Origin: Erythroxylum novogranatense
Taxonomy: Eukaryota; Streptophyta; Magnoliopsida; Malpighiales; Erythroxylaceae
DNA length: 64,000 nt
Direction of reading: 5' to 3'
NCBI GenBank assembly: GCA_029891385.1
Contig: CM057224.1
Span: 29,281,005-29,345,004 of the forward strand
Positions 30,995 through 44,549 of this stretch are shown one piece after another (the stretch's first letter is position 1; each line of letters opens with the position of its first letter). A program made the position numbers and the translations under genes. Below the pieces are notes generated by a model that did no database searches, was not told the DNA's origin, and saw only the letters and a program-made list of their open reading frames with translations.

Positions 30995-33572
30995 TGTAAC
31001 GCCCCCTTACCGTAGGGTATACACCGGGACGTCCGTAGGTCATTCCGATATATAACCCACGATGAGGGTGCACTACGATTCGATCATTTCTATAAACTTC
31101 ATGGCATCGATATCATAAAGCAGTAATATCAAATTCACTAAATTTTAAAACCAAGAGATGCTTCTCATTTCATTTCTTTAAAACCACAAGTTTACAATTC
31201 TATCCGATTACAACTGTACAGAACATAACTCCTAACTAGATCATCCCCCAAAATATCCCAAAAGATCCCAGCTGACCGACCTGTGGGCCATGCTCCTCTC
31301 GTCATCACTCACACAGCAGCAAAAGTCTCATTGACTGGAGCTAGGAGTCACTCTAATGCTGTCCTGAAAAATAAATGCAATGTTGGGTAAGTTTGCGAAC
31401 TCATTAAGAAACCATCATCGATGGTTCACCCAACTCATGCATAAACAACCAGTTCACACTAAATCATATATTATCACAATTAAGAATTACATGCATTCTA
31501 TTTCACATTTATAAGGCGATACGCCTTTCATACAATTCACATTTGAACATTCATATATGCAATGTACATGTGACTCTTCCATTTTATTTCGTTGTTGTGA
31601 CCGCTTTGAGCTCATTTACGCTGAGCCATTGGCTCACGAAAACATCGGGCTTGAAACCTCGATACGCTGAGCATAAAGCTCAAAATCGTTAGGCTCGAGG
31701 CCTCGTGCGTTGAGCTTAAAGCTCAATACTGGTGGTTTGCACAACCGCTTTTATCTGATCATGCATAATGGCATGAATGCACATGCTCCAAATCTCACTA
31801 AGCGTGCCACAATCTATTATCACCTATCCAATTTGCGTTCAAAACCAATGAATGACAATATATGCACAATTAACACTTCTATAGCACATTCCAAATATTT
31901 CGAACACCCGTGGTCCGAAATCACTCAAACAAACACATACAATCCATCCTTAACTCCACATGGCATAATTGCATAGAATTAAGCACATATAGGTTGAGAA
32001 ACCAACTAGGTTACTCACCTCAGAACTTCCGAGCTACTGCCGGGAAGTCTCGCCTACGTCAGACGATCGGCGATCCACTTGAGCCTCTACAATAATCATA
32101 ATATCCAAATATTACTAATTGTACAATTCCAATATTCAATGATGCATATGTATCGAATAATGTATGTACTATACATGTTAGGACATTTCTGACCCTACTC
32201 CCAAATTGTCTCAATTCCGCATTTTCACTCTAATCCATAGCAATTCCTAACACCATAATTCAATTGACTATACTCCAATCAATTTCTAACTAATCCAAAT
32301 TTAACCTCAAAATTCTCCAATTAAACACATCATTTTGGCCTAATTAAGCGCCCGTTGTTGCGCGCCGATCCCTTGTCACAAGCGTGAAATCTTCGCGCTC
32401 GTCATGACGCATAAATTAAATATTCGTCATGACGCAAGAAGAGGGGGCTAGTCGCAGTGTTCATCACATCGTCATGACGCATAAACCAGATTCGCGTCCA
32501 AAACCCGAAATTTCCCAGTTTCACGATATAAAACCATCCAAATCCATTCTAAACACTCCTAAACAACTTCCTATACTTAAGACATCTCATTCTTAACCTA
32601 CAATCCACCAAATAACCATTATCCCTAAATTTCAATATTAAATTCAACGAAAACATCATTGGAAACCCTAACTTTCAAATCCTTAAATATTCAAACTAAA
32701 TCATCCATATAACTAAATCAATCAATAAATCTATCTATCTAGGGCAAGAAAGAAGCAACTTACTTAATTAAAGTCTCAAATCTTCAAAGATCACACCAAC
32801 CTAAGCTCATCGACACCCACGGCAAACACCAATACTCCACCCAAATGTCATGTTTTCCAATTCCAAACCAAGGAAGAGATCAAAGATGGAAGAGGAAGCA
32901 AATAACAAGAAGGAAATCAAGAAGAAATCACGATGAAGGAGGGAGAAATTTCAAGTTTTTCTTTCACAGGAAACAAGCATCGTGATTGGCAAATTTCAAA
33001 GGAAGAAGTTTATAAACCTAAGGGACTTAAGGCTTGTTTGGCAAATGAAATTGCCACAAGACCAATCCGAACAACTTCGATCCAATTTCTAATTCTAATT
33101 TCTCCCGAATTCCAATAACTATGAATAATAACTCCTAAAATCATAACTCCAATTATTTCCTGCCAATTTTCAATCAATCTTGGAACCGAAATTCAATTAA
33201 TTAGTCATTATGTAAATTTTCCGTTCCGGACCTAATGCTCCAAAATTTTCAGAAAATTCCTATAAATTCCCAAAAATAAAAATTGCATAATCCTACACTC
33301 CAATTTCATAATTCAAATTCCTAAAATTCAATTTTACTCTCCAATTCACTAATCAAAGCACAATTAATCTTAAAATCACAAAATCTCCAATTTTCACAAT
33401 CCGGTCGGAAATCTGTCATACATGCATGTACATACATATGCTAGTGCAATCATAAACATTTATCGATAATATAGAGGCTATAAATGCATATGCAAATCAA
33501 ATTATAAATGCACCCAGTCTAAATTCACCCAAATTATCGATATGCCCTTCATACCGGTAACGGGATGTTACA
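30995..33572 (-). repeat. 5' LTR of element C
   Basis: TGTAACGCCC...GGGATGTTACA, 2,578 bp, near-identical over most of its length to 23742-26324. The hairpin module is at 31382-31434. The palindromes read CGTCATGAC(G) where the left LTR has CGTCGCGACG (compare about 32400-32470 with 25145-25225). As the 5' LTR it would hold the promoter for the - strand transcript. Confidence 0.92.
31382..31434 (-). promoter_or_regulatory. Hairpin module in right LTR of C
   Basis: GTTGGG/CCCAAC outer stem, hairpin 1 AAGTT-TGCG-AACT(C), hairpin 2 AACCATC-ATC-GATGGTT. All three helices can form here, unlike in the left LTR. Confidence 0.6.
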
Positions 33573-33776
33573 TATACCACTAGTACTTTTTCTATCAATC
33601 CTACAACTACCATAATCAGCATCACTATAAGCATATAAATCAAAAAAATCACAACAAGGATACCATAAACCATGATTAACAGTTTTGCTCAAATATCTGA
33701 AAATTCTTTTGCAAGCAGTCAAATGAGAAATCTTAGGATAGGATTGAAATCTAGCACATAGACACGTAGCAAACAT
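33573..33776 (-). pseudogene. RT end and RNase H start (element D)
   Basis: Residues CLCARFQSYPKISHLTACKR, IFRYLSKT and YSDADYGSCRIDRKSTSGIC show the RT-RNase H junction of a Copia polyprotein. The frame continues across element C into 23741-23326. The expected YSDADWAG-type motif is altered to ADYGSC. The residues following KSTSGIC on this side are LTR sequence of C. Confidence 0.8.
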
Positions 33777-34895
33777 TATATCTTGTCTAGAAGTAGTTAA
33801 CTATAGAAGAGAACCGATCATACCTCTATAGAGTTTTTGATCAACATCCTCTTCATGTTCAAATTTTTCCAAGACCAGATTTGATGCCATTGGCATAGCT
33901 GCTACTTTGCATCCTTCCATATTGAACTTCTTTAAGAGTTCTTTGGTATATTTGGACTGATGAATGAAAATGTCGTCTTTGTATTTTTTTGATTTGTAAT
34001 CTAAGAAAGAATTTGTGGTCCCCCATCATACTCATTTCGAATTCACTTTGCATTAAATCACTAAATTCTTTGCACAAAAATTCATTAGGAGCACCAAAAA
34101 CAATATCATCAACGTATATTTGACAAATTAACATATCTTGATTAACATGTTTTATAAACAAAGTATTACCAACTTTACCTCGAATATAACCATTTTGAGT
34201 TAGAAAAGTACTTAACCTTGCATACCATGCCCTTGGTGCTTGCTTTAATCCATATAAAGCCTTTTTGAGCTTGTAGACATAATCCGGATGTTTATGATCT
34301 TCGAAACTAGGTGGTTTTTTGACATATACTTCCTCTTGGATGTAACCATTGAGAAATGCACTTTTGACGTCCATTTGATTTAACTTGATCCTTTTATGCG
34401 AAGCAAAGGCACACAATAATCTGATTGCTTCTGAGCGAGCCACTGGTGAAAATGTCTCATTATAGTCAAGTCCCTCTTCTTGATAGAATCCTTGAGCTAC
34501 TAACCTTTACTTATTTTTGACTGCTTCACCATTCTCATCATACTTTATCCTATTCACCCACTTGACTCCAATAATGGTTTTTTCATTTGGTGGAGCTACC
34601 AAATCCCATACATTGTTCCTCTTGAATTGATTTAATTCTTCTTGCATAGCCAACAGTCAATTCTCATCTTCAAGAGCTTTTTTTATGTTCTTGGGTTCTA
34701 CTAGTGAGATGAATGCTAAATTGCTCATGTATTCATAAGTATTCCTCCTAGTCCTTAAACCATCATTTAAGTTACCTATAACTTGCTCCATAGGATGATT
34801 CTTTTCCTTTGCCCAAGTTTTCATGATAGGAACATGATCTTCTTCATCTAAATTTTCTTCTTCAATAATGGATTCTTTTTCTTCAACTCCATTTC
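33777..34895 (-). pseudogene. Copia reverse transcriptase (element D)
   Basis: The best frame is 33859-34443 (194 residues): LNQMDVKSAFLNGYIQEEVY, LKKALYGLKQAPRAWYARL, IYVDDIVFGAPNEFL (catalytic YVDD) and SEFEMSMMGDHKFFLRLQ. Upstream (34500-34890) the conserved W-A-M-Q-E-E-L-N-Q-F and G-V-K-W-V-N-R-I motifs are readable in pieces across stops. A frame change near 34000 disturbs the residues after HKFFLRLQ. It is better kept than the RT of element A and of the same lineage. Confidence 0.85.
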
Positions 34896-35285
34896 CTAAT
34901 TACCTGCATCATCATCAAAACAAACCTTCCTCGTGGGTGAAATCATATCATCGAATTTAACATGGATATTTTCCTCAACACACCTAGTTATGTTATTATA
35001 TACTCTAAATGCTTTACTAGTTAATAAATAACCAAGAAATATACCAATATCAGATTTTGAATCGAATTTTCCTAAATTGTTCTTTCCATTACTATGAATA
35101 AAAACTTTACAACCAAAAGGATGAAAATAAGAAATATTCGGTTTCTTACCTTTCCATAGCTCGTATGGTGTCTTGTTTTTGTCTCGTCTTATGTGCACTC
35201 TATTTATCACATAGCACGTAGTATTGATTGCCTCAGCCCAAAAAGTTTTAGGAAGATTATATTCATTTAGCATCGTTCTACTCAT
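34896..35285 (-). pseudogene. Copia integrase C-terminal region (element D)
   Basis: 129 residues: LPKTFWAEAINTTCYVINRV, TPYELWKGKKPNISYFHPFG, GCKVFI and GIFLGYLLTSKAFRVYNN. These are the conserved C-terminal blocks of Copia integrase, ending HVKFDD. A frame change separates it from the core at 35290. Same blocks as 785-1010 in element A. Confidence 0.85.
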
Positions 35286-35695
35286 CTCTTCAAGTGAGAG
35301 ATTTTTCCTTTCTACTACACCATTTTTTGTGGTGTTCTTGGTGTCGAGAAATTGTGCTCCATTCCATATTTGTCACATAGCTTTTCGAACGGTTCACAAT
35401 CAAACCTCCTCCGTGATCGGTTCTTATTGCCACAATGGTCAAATTCTTTTCATTTTGTACCAACCTACACCACTTAGTAAACTCGTTAAACGCATCACTT
35501 TTATTAGCAAGAAATCTCACCCAAGTAAATCTGGAAAAATCATCCACAATTACAAGCACATATAATTTACCACTTAGACTAGCCTGCCTAGATGGTCCAA
35601 TTAAATCCACAAGATTCACACAAATGATTTTTAACAAATTTTATCTTAGACAAACCTCTCACAATATCATTTTTAGAAAGTTTTGAAATTAAAGG
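35286..35695 (-). pseudogene. Copia integrase core and pre-integrase end (element D)
   Basis: The 35290-35637 frame has an altered first-Asp block (VNLVDLIGPSRQ), VLVIVDDFSRFTWVRFL, then IRTDHGG (second Asp) and a frame-disturbed end where the catalytic Glu block is expected (HKKWCSRKEKSL). The 35588-35695 part carries LCESCGFN-type residues from the zinc domain. Element E is inserted at 35695/35696 within the pre-integrase region; the rest lies at 53874. Confidence 0.8.
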
Positions 35696-36791
35696 TGTTG
35701 GATCGCATATGGTCCGAGTATTCACAATACGCTGCGGAAGAGACCATACAAAATTATCAAGTATAATCGAAAACACGAGGATTAATGAAAATACCTTATT
35801 TTCGTGGATGGATTGCTTCTTTTGGATTCCAAGACACCGCAAATCGCTAATGTCCTCTACCGGTATCCACACGAGCACGCACGATCCGGTTGCGGTCAGA
35901 GTGTGCTAAAGACGTCTGAAACCTTTCGTAACGCCGCACGATCTTTCTCTTGGTGGCTGTGGTTTCGACAACAGAATCGCTCACCTAATGAGACCTAAGC
36001 TTCTCTATTTATAGAGAAACCCTAATCTCATTCAGTTCTATTAAGTTTCGCCCATTATATCATATATATAATAAAAGCCCGACAACTTAATTAAATCTAG
36101 CCCAATAAATATATCTAAATATATTTATTTAACACCTAATAAATTAGGCCCAAGAGAATAAGCCTGCATCACATCACTCTTTGTGTGCGATCAGAGGCTC
36201 ATTTGATGTTGGCAATGGGCTTGATTACACTTCAAGGCCCATAAGTCATAAGCGCCTCTAGCAAGACATTATGACTACCCAAATCAAATGAGGATCGATA
36301 ATCCGATTTAACTCGTAATCATGATTATAAGCTCATTCCTTTTGTAACACGATATCAAGATTAATCACAAGGCATGGTACATGTCAACCTTTGATTAATC
36401 ATAGTTTCTTGATCCGCAAGTTGATGATTATAACAAATGACATTGATGACTCTTCATCAATTCATTTGAGCACGGCCATGCATTTCTTCACCACACTTGT
36501 CAAGAGGCCCAAATGATATCTCTCTCACTTAAGAGAGGTACAAATCCGCTCACGCCATTCATATCCTCCGCATGATTCATTTAGTGTCCAACATAAGACT
36601 ATTTGTTATTCTGTTAAAAATAACTTAGTCTAATATCAAAACACTAAATTCCTCATGTAGGAACCATGATGACTTCAGTCAAAGGACTAAAGTCAAACCA
36701 TATCGAGAATCACTAATGACATGAAACCATGTAGTATTCTCTTTTGGTCGATCCAATATATGTTCTCTAACATATATCTATGTTTCGATTT
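35696..36791 (-). repeat. 3' LTR of element E, outer part
   Basis: From TGTTGGATCGCATATGG to the GATTT copy at 36787-36791. Matches the right LTR from 52470 onward. Element F then interrupts the LTR, which continues at 46973. Confidence 0.9.
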
Positions 36792-37187
36792 TAGAAGCGC
36801 CCCACCGTAGGTACACACCGACGCCTGGGTCGCTCCGACGACATAGCCCACAAAGAAGGAAGTACTACGATCACAAACGATCACTAAACACTCGCATGGC
36901 ATCTAAAATAAACCACAACATGCAATTCACTAAAATTTAAAACCACAATATTTCTTTCATTTCACAATATCAATCCAAAATATAGACTGCACTATCACCC
37001 CTACAACTATATACAACAATCCAAAAAGGAAACCGATAAAACGCTCATACTAGGTCATCCCAAAATATAAATGTTGCTCCAAATGACCGACACGTGATCC
37101 ATCACGCACTTGATCACTAACTCTCACCGCAGAAAACTATCACGAGAACTAGAGTCCCATGACGGTGTCCCTAAAATGTATTGCAAT

Positions 37188-37240
37188 GTTGGGTGAGTTT
37201 ATGAACTCAATGAGAAACCATCATCGATGGTTCACCCAAC
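37188..37240 (-). promoter_or_regulatory. Hairpin module in left LTR of F
   Basis: Outer stem GTTGGG/CCCAAC; hairpin 1 TGAGTT-TA-TGAACTCA; hairpin 2 AACCATC-ATC-GATGGTT. Only the loop of hairpin 1 differs from the right LTR. Confidence 0.6.
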
Positions 37241-38344
37241 TCATTCATATACACATAATATATCTCATAGATATGTTTTAACACAATTTACAACACTATA
37301 AACACTTTACATAATTTACACAGCTACACTATCACATATCTCGTATATATCAATTCACACTTTGCACACATCACACGTATTCACAATTTCACTCTACCGA
37401 CAAATGCATAATGTATGCAATTTCTCATTTTATGATGTCGCCAGTGACTGAGCATCAATGTTCACATTTTGGCAAGTAGGAGAGCCCTCGTGGTATACAC
37501 TACAACCCACTCACTTTAGGAATAGGAGAGCCTCCGGGTATGCACTATTTCCTTTTGGCCTCAGCCCATTCATCGATATCGAGCTTAAAGCTCGATCACT
37601 AAGCTCCAAATACAACCGATTAATTACCACTTATGTTCATGCTTAGCATGCACTAACACTGCACAGCCTCTAACACATTTATATCACTTCGCCACTTGTC
37701 ACAATCAAACACTTACGCGCAATTATATACACTGATTCTCAATTCACAACTATTCACATTTATATATCACACTTGATGCAATCACAATCACTTATCACAT
37801 TTAGCTCATTCACTTCACATTTATATCACTCACTTTTACACTTAATTCACACACATTCACAAAGACATTTAATCACATAAAAGTCGAGGAACCAACTAGG
37901 TTACTCACCAGAATCTCCGAGCTATTGCTTGAAGTACCAAGAATGTCCGTGGTCTGTCGATCCAACGGCACCTCTATAACAATTCAAATGAATTATCATC
38001 ACTACTTGCTCAATTAAATCAATTCACTGATGCACATGTCTCAATTCAAACTATATGATGCATGACCATGATTTCCAAATTCTCTAGTCCAATTTCACTA
38101 ACTCTCACTTCATCAAAGACAATTTACTATTCACTAGTCCATCTCATTCTCTATTTCATAATTCTCCAATTCATACTCAAATTGGTCACAATCGACAATT
38201 CACGATCCCTCTAGATATCATTCAACTCTCAATAATACTGCACTTGAAGACTTCTTTCTAGTTCACAATGAAACAAGAATGCTCTCAATAGAGGTCTACA
38301 CTAAAAGATATGCTCAAAAGACTCAACTAATTCACTTCAAAGAT

Positions 38345-38554
38345 TTCACCCTCGTCATGACGTTTGACCACTGTCATGACGCATAAAGTTGCTCGTCATG
38401 GCGCTTTCCTACGGTTCGTCATGACGCACAAGACCACGCTTCGTCATGACGTCAAATTAAGCTCGTCGCGACGTCCCCAAGCAATTCCCACGCTCACGCT
38501 CGTCATGACGTCAAATTAACATTTAATTTATTCGTCATGACGCATTGATCGTTC
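38345..38554. repeat. CGTCATGACG palindrome array, left LTR of F
   Basis: About seven copies of CGTCATGACG or close variants, one as CGTCGCGACG, in 210 bp. Two are followed by TCAAATTAA, giving overlapping TGACGTCA. The right LTR has the same array at 45715-45903. Confidence 0.85.
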
Positions 38555-39606
38555 GCCTTCTCCGATTCTCATTTCCGCCATTAATACTCTTAACTCAACA
38601 TTAAAACACTCTAACTACCCAGATTCCTCACATTTATGCTCATTAATGCAACAATCACAAGAATATCAACCTTAAGCACATTAAAACTTACCAAATCACC
38701 GAATCGGATTTAAACCCTAAAACCACCAAAATCCACAGCTCTTCCTCTCTTCTTCCTCAACCACGATGATTCTCCACTAACAAGCTAAACATCGCCTCTC
38801 CAACGATCCAAAGAAATCTCTAGCCACAAGGAAGAGAAACTAACTAAATCTCCAAGAGGAAGGAACAAAATCGTCGACAAGAACGAAGGAGGAAGAAGAA
38901 ATGAAGGAAGATATTTTATCCCTCATTCAAACCTAACACAAATATATATATAGGTTTAATTTAAACCTATAAATTACAATCCTCAAATTCAATCAATCTC
39001 ATTCTCTAAATTCCAATCGCTCATCACAAAATTCTTAAACGCTTAACTCTAAATTTTCAAGTTGATTGCCACTCACTTTCTAACCTAATCTAAAATCGCC
39101 TCTAAGTCAATTCCACTATCCGAGCTCATATCTCTAAAAATTCCAAAATTTCTCATAAATTCACAAAAATACAAAACACTCGATCCTATGCTCAAATCTC
39201 AATTTTCAACTCCCAAAATTCAATTCACACACTAACTCAAATTTATACAACTCAATTTCTCTCAAATTCTCAATCAAGTCACAATCCACCGATTTAACTC
39301 TTCAATTCTAATTATTCCTCAATTCTCAATAAATCACTCTTCACTCAACTCACAATCTAACTCAAGGGACTACTCAATTACACTTATCGCTTAATTTCAA
39401 TAACTCATATCTCACACAAATTTCACAATTAAATGCTAGAATAATCATGAATGCATGTCACTATATATGCATGTGCAATTAACTCAATTAATCTCATTTA
39501 TCATCGATGCAAAACTCACTATGCGAGTAATTCAATCATGAATACACTCATCGCTTCACTCATCCAAATTACCGATATGCCCATCACACCCAGAACGGAT
39601 GTTACA

Positions 39607-42600
39607 ATTCTCCTTCCTAATTAAAATTTCGTCCCCGAATTTCATACCGACCGGGTCGAATGATGAGGGTACCGCCTCCTCATGTGCTCCTCGCCTCCCA
39701 AGTTGCTTCCTCGATGAATGGTTCTTCCATAGACTTTCACCAATGGAATCACCCCGCCCTCAATTGCTTGACCCTCGCTCCGATAATCTGCACCGGCCCT
39801 CAACATAACTCATATCACTCGCTATCTCAATCTCATGGGCCGGATCACATGCGTCGGGTCCGAGCGATATCTTCGAGCATACTCACATGAAACACATCAT
39901 GCAACCGGGACATCTCACTAGCAATCTCACCTATAGGCCAACGGTCCAATCCTCTCAAGAATCTCATACGACCGATATACGGGGACTCAACTTACCCCTA
40001 CGGCCAAATCTCAACACTCCTCTCCAAGGTGACACTCGGAGAAACACTGTCGCTTACATCAGACTCCATCTCACGCCGATGTCGATCCACATAACTCTTC
40101 TGTTTATCCCGAGCCATTGATGCGACTCAATCACTCTCACTTTACCCATCAGATCCTCGGATCACTCGGGGCCCTCAAGCATCCTCACACCCTCTTCATC
40201 CCAAAGAAGAGGTGATCTACATGGCCTCGCCATACAAGGCCTCATACGGTGCCATCCCAATACCGCTCTGTATCGATTATTATACGAAACTCAATCGAGC
40301 CAAGCATCGGTCCCAAGCACCTCTCAACTCTAATACACAAGCTCTCAAAGATATCCTCGCAGCCTTGATCGCCCTCTCACTCGCCCATCTGTCGAGGATG
40401 AAACGCAGATTAAAGTTCGCCTCGCATCTAAAGTCGATCGCAGCTCCTCCGTAACTCGAAGTAAATGGGATCCCTATCCGACACTATCGACACCGAACCC
40501 CATGCAATCGCACAATCTTCGCCACATATTTCGGGCCAACTGACGAGCGATATTCTTCTCAAGATCGGCAAGAAGTGAGCCGATTTGGTCAATCGGTCCA
40601 CTATGACCCAGATCGCATCACACTGCTCTCAAGGCCCTAGGCAACCCCATAATAAAATCCATACGATCCGCCCCATTTCCACTCCGAATGGGCAACGAAT
40701 GCAATCTCCCAACTGGGCCTGTGCTCACTTAACTCGCCGGGCACGCCAAACACCGAGAGACTAACTCGCCACTTGCCTCTTTATACCGCCACCGTAAATG
40801 CAACTTAAGAGTATTATACATCTTGGTGACACCAGATGCATCGATAGGCAGCCACACGCGCCTCCTCTAGAATCTCTCGCCTCAACTCATCCACATCGTG
40901 CACATATAATCTCCGACCCATCCAAAGAGTCTCATCTCTCAACTCAAAATCAACTCGACCACTCTAACTCTATCCATCAATCTCACTAACACCGGATCCT
41001 CGACATCGAACTCTCCCGATCCGATCCTCGTAACATCGGCCTCAATCTCGTAGTAGCTATCAAGGCTCCATCCCGAGCCAAATCCATCCGCACATTAAGC
41101 GCCTCAATCAATCAAACCGGGCAATCTTCACTCAACTGAAATGACCGACATGAGATCTCCTACTCAAAGCATCCGCCACCACATTGGCCTTCCTCGATGA
41201 TACTCAATCGCGCGGTCATAATCCTTCAACAAATCAATCCACCTCCTCCGCCCCGATTCAACTCTCCGACTCAACAGATATCTCAAACTCTTATGATCCG
41301 TGAAGATCCGGAACGTCTCACCATACGATAATGTCTCCAGATCTTCAAAGCAAACACTATCGCAGCCAACTCTAAGTCATGACCGGTAATTCCTCTCATG
41401 AGACCTCAACTGCCTCGAGGCATACGCTATCACTCTACCATGCCGCATCATCACACAACCCAATCCTCGCCGCAAGCATCACCGAAAACCTCAAATCCTC
41501 CGGACCGACGGCAGAAGCCAACACCGGAGCCGTAGTCAATCGATGCCTAAGCTCCTCAAAGTTCCTCCGACACTCATCCGTCCATCCGAAACCACATTCT
41601 TCCTCGGTTTTGTCAAAGGGCGAAATCACCGAAAACCCTCGACAAACCTCCGTAATACCTCGCTACTCGAGGAAACTCCTCAACTCGACGTTCCTCTAAC
41701 CTCCCAACTCAAGATCGCTTCAATCTTGTGAGGATCCACCCGATACCCTCACCGCACACAATATGGCCTAGAAAACGACTATCTAGCCAAAATTCACACT
41801 TAGTGAATTTGGCAAACAATGCCTCTCTCTCATGATCTCGCAACACTATCCTCAAATGCTCCGCATGATCCCGCCTTACCCTCTAATACACTAGGATATC
41901 ATCAATGAACACAATCACAAATTGATCAAGGTAGGCTGAAATACTTTATTCATCAAAGCCATGAAGGTCGCGGGCATTAGTCAACCCAAACGGCATCACT
42001 AGGAACTCGAAATGCCCATACCTACTTCGAACGCACTCTTAGGCACATCGGCCTCCGCTATCCTCAACTGATAATATCCTGACCTCAAGTCCAACTTGGT
42101 AAACACTCGAGCTCCCTGCAACTGATCAAATAGATCATCGATCCTAGGCAATGGGTACTTATTCTTGACAGTAACCCGATTGAGCTGCCTATAATCGATA
42201 CACAGTCTTAAAGTCCCATCTTTCTTCTTCACAAACAACACTGGAGCTCCCCACTACGTAAACACCGGGTCTAATAAACCCTTATCCAATAACTCCTGAA
42301 TCGAGCCTTAAGCTCTTTAGTTCCACCGGTGCCATCCTATACGGAGGTATAGATATAGAGCAAAGACTGAACGAGGTCTATCACAAACTCGCCTCCGATC
42401 CCAAGAAGAAACCCAGAACTCATCGGGAACACATCCAAAACTCCCCGATCACGGAACATCCCGCAAACTCTGCGCACTCTAGAATCCACCACATGAGCCA
42501 AATAGGCCTCACAACCCCTCGCATCAATCTCGTGAGCACTCATGAAGGAAATCATCCTAGCTGGCACCGCTCGCTAATACCTCAAAAATGCCTGTGACCA

Positions 42601-44127
42601 GAGAATCTAACACGACCTCCTTGGTAAAGCAATCCATCACAACTCTATGGGCGATGGCAGTCACCCATCCCTAGATCACATCAATCTCTCTCAAAGACAA
42701 CACTATAAGGTCCGCCTCAACTCTGCCGATCAATCACTATCCGACACCCCTCATGCACCTCTCCCAACACTGTCAGACTACCTGGAGGTGTACTCACCTC
42801 TAGCCCACACCGTAATCTCTCTCTATCACAATGCAGTCTACATGCCACATGCGGTGCAATAAATGAATGAGTGGATCCAGATCCATCAATGCATATGCTT
42901 CAAAACCGAAATTAGAAGCATACCAAGAACGACATCTGGAGACTCTGCGCCTCCCCGCCGAGTCATAGATAGACTCGGCTCGGGACCGCTGCCCGCTGCT
43001 CTGTCCCTCGATCTCACCATCGATCCTTCGCTCGGCCTCGGCCTCGCCTCGGCTTCTCCAACCAGAGCCACCTCCCGTGCTCTCAGATCAAGTAACACCG
43101 CCACTCTACCGGCCGCAGCAGACCGAGCCTCCACAAAGGAAGGGGCACTTTGAGCCGGTGGTCCATAGAACCACACTTGAGGCATGCTCCAAGAGCCTCC
43201 AAAGACTTCCATCGTGCCTCCTCTCGCAGAACTCACATAGCGGGATACTCGTCCCGAACCTCTAAAGCACCGCCACGACCACCACTAGATCGGGCAAATC
43301 GCCTCCGCCCAAACTCGAACTGCCTACCACCTCCAGATGACTCAAGGATCTGCCTGCTGCCATCGACCTCTCGCTATCACCGCTGATCACACTGGGCCTC
43401 TTGCCCGGGTCCCGATCCAGCCTCGCATCGCCTGTCTCAACAATTGCTCAATCTCACGGTGACGCCTCACCAATAAACCGCCATGTCCGATTCGCCAACA
43501 GGTACGGATTCCAAATTGAGTCCGCCCTCAAACGCCGACACTTGTCACCTCGAAGCCACTAATGAGGAAGCATACACCAACAATCGGTTGAACCAAACCT
43601 CATAGTCGGCCATGCATAACAAGCGCCTCGTCCCAGCTCTAAGAACTCCTGCAATTTCATGTCCAGATAAATCTTGGGCATGAAATTATCCTTAAACGCC
43701 TCGTAAAATCCTCCCAACTCAGAGTGCGAGTGGTCTGTGGTACCGCCGGAGCAGTCTTCCACCACCGATATGCGTAACCTCAAGCAAAGACATCGCGTAG
43801 TCGAACCGCCTCGTAATCACAGCCCGTCCGGTCGAGGACTCTCTCCCTCTCTAGCCATCCTCGCCTCCGCAGGTTTGCATACCATAAAGTCAACCGCCTC
43901 GCCACGCAAAGAAATCATATCTCCTCTCCCGACTCACGGAACTCGGGAGGCATCTCATCGTAACGAGGCATGGGGACTCTCTACTAGCTCCCATGGATCC
44001 TAGGTCACCGGTCGATCCACTTGATCCCCAAGAACGGATGACCTACAACAACAAAAATCTGATCACTTTATGCTTTTCTCATCAAATCCAAGCCTAAAAG
44101 ACACTATGCCCAAAAGATGTCAAACCA
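39607..44127 (-). pseudogene. Gag-pol of element F, frame-broken
   Basis: By position and motif the order on the - strand is gag capsid near 43550-43740 (FMPKIYLDMKLQEFLELG), Cys/Gly-rich nucleocapsid region 42880-43240, protease remnant 42340-42870, RT 41999-42241 ([33 protein letters not shown]), RT connection and RNase H 41160-41980, integrase 40200-41150 and chromodomain 39620-40130. The sequence parallels element C but has frequent one- to three-base differences, so no domain is intact except the RT fragment. Confidence 0.8.
41999..42241 (-). pseudogene. RT palm fragment (element F)
   Basis: An 80-residue frame with [34 protein letters not shown] and [15 protein letters not shown] is nearly identical to the RT of element C at 28800-29040. 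The frame breaks just before the region that would encode the FIDD catalytic motif (about 41890-41990). It is the best coding stretch of F. Confidence 0.85.
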
Positions 44128-44140
44128 TGCTCTGATACCA
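44128..44140 (-). promoter_or_regulatory. Primer-binding site, element F
   Basis: - strand TGGTATCAGAGCA, initiator-Met tRNA type, five bases from the LTR start at 44146. Confidence 0.9.
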
Positions 44141-44549
44141 CCTAATGTAGCGCCCCCTCACCGTAGGGTACACACCGGGACGCCCGTGGGTCGTTCCGAC
44201 GCATAGCCCACAGTAAGGAAGTACTACGATCACAAACGATCACTAAACACTCGCATGGCATCTAAAATAAACCACAACATGCAATTCACTAAAATTTAAA
44301 ACCACAATATTTCTTTCATTTCACAATATCAATCCAAAATATAGACTGCACTATCACCCCTACAACTATATACAACAATCCAAAAGGGAAACCGATAAAA
44401 CGCTCATACTAGGTCATCCCAAAATATAAATGTTGCTCCAAATGACCGACACGCGGATCCATCGCCGCACTTGATCACTAACCTCACCGCAGAAAACTAT
44501 CACGAGAACTAGAGTCCTACAGACGGTGTCCTGAAAAATGTATTGCAAT

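Larger units (their letters stand above)
23742..33572 (-). mobile_element. Element C: Tekay/Del-like chromovirus, full length
   Basis: It has two LTRs (23742-26324 and 30995-33572), PBS and TSD. The internal region encodes gag, protease, RT, RNase H, integrase and a chromodomain in that - strand order. RT before integrase plus the chromodomain defines Ty3/Gypsy chromoviruses; LTR length and gag-pol motifs fit Tekay/Del. The pol frame is long and interrupted by only a few single-codon stops and small frame breaks. LTR copies look highly similar by eye outside three GC-rich patches, suggesting recent insertion. Confidence 0.9.
23737..33577. other. Target-site duplication TATAC flanking element C
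   Basis: TATAC at 23737-23741 precedes the left LTR start TGTAGCG. TATAC at 33573-33577 follows the right LTR end GTTACA. The RNase H coding sequence of D resumes directly after it, confirming the insertion point. Confidence 0.95.
36792..39606 (-). repeat. 3' LTR of element F
   Basis: Starts TAGAAGCGCCCC (the partner starts TGTAGCGCCCC, so the first bases are altered) and ends GATGTTACA; 2,815 bp. The hairpin module is at 37188-37240, CGTCATGACG palindromes at about 38345-38550 and a pyrimidine-rich stretch at 38735-38765. The region 38900-39560 is AT-rich without motifs. Confidence 0.9.
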
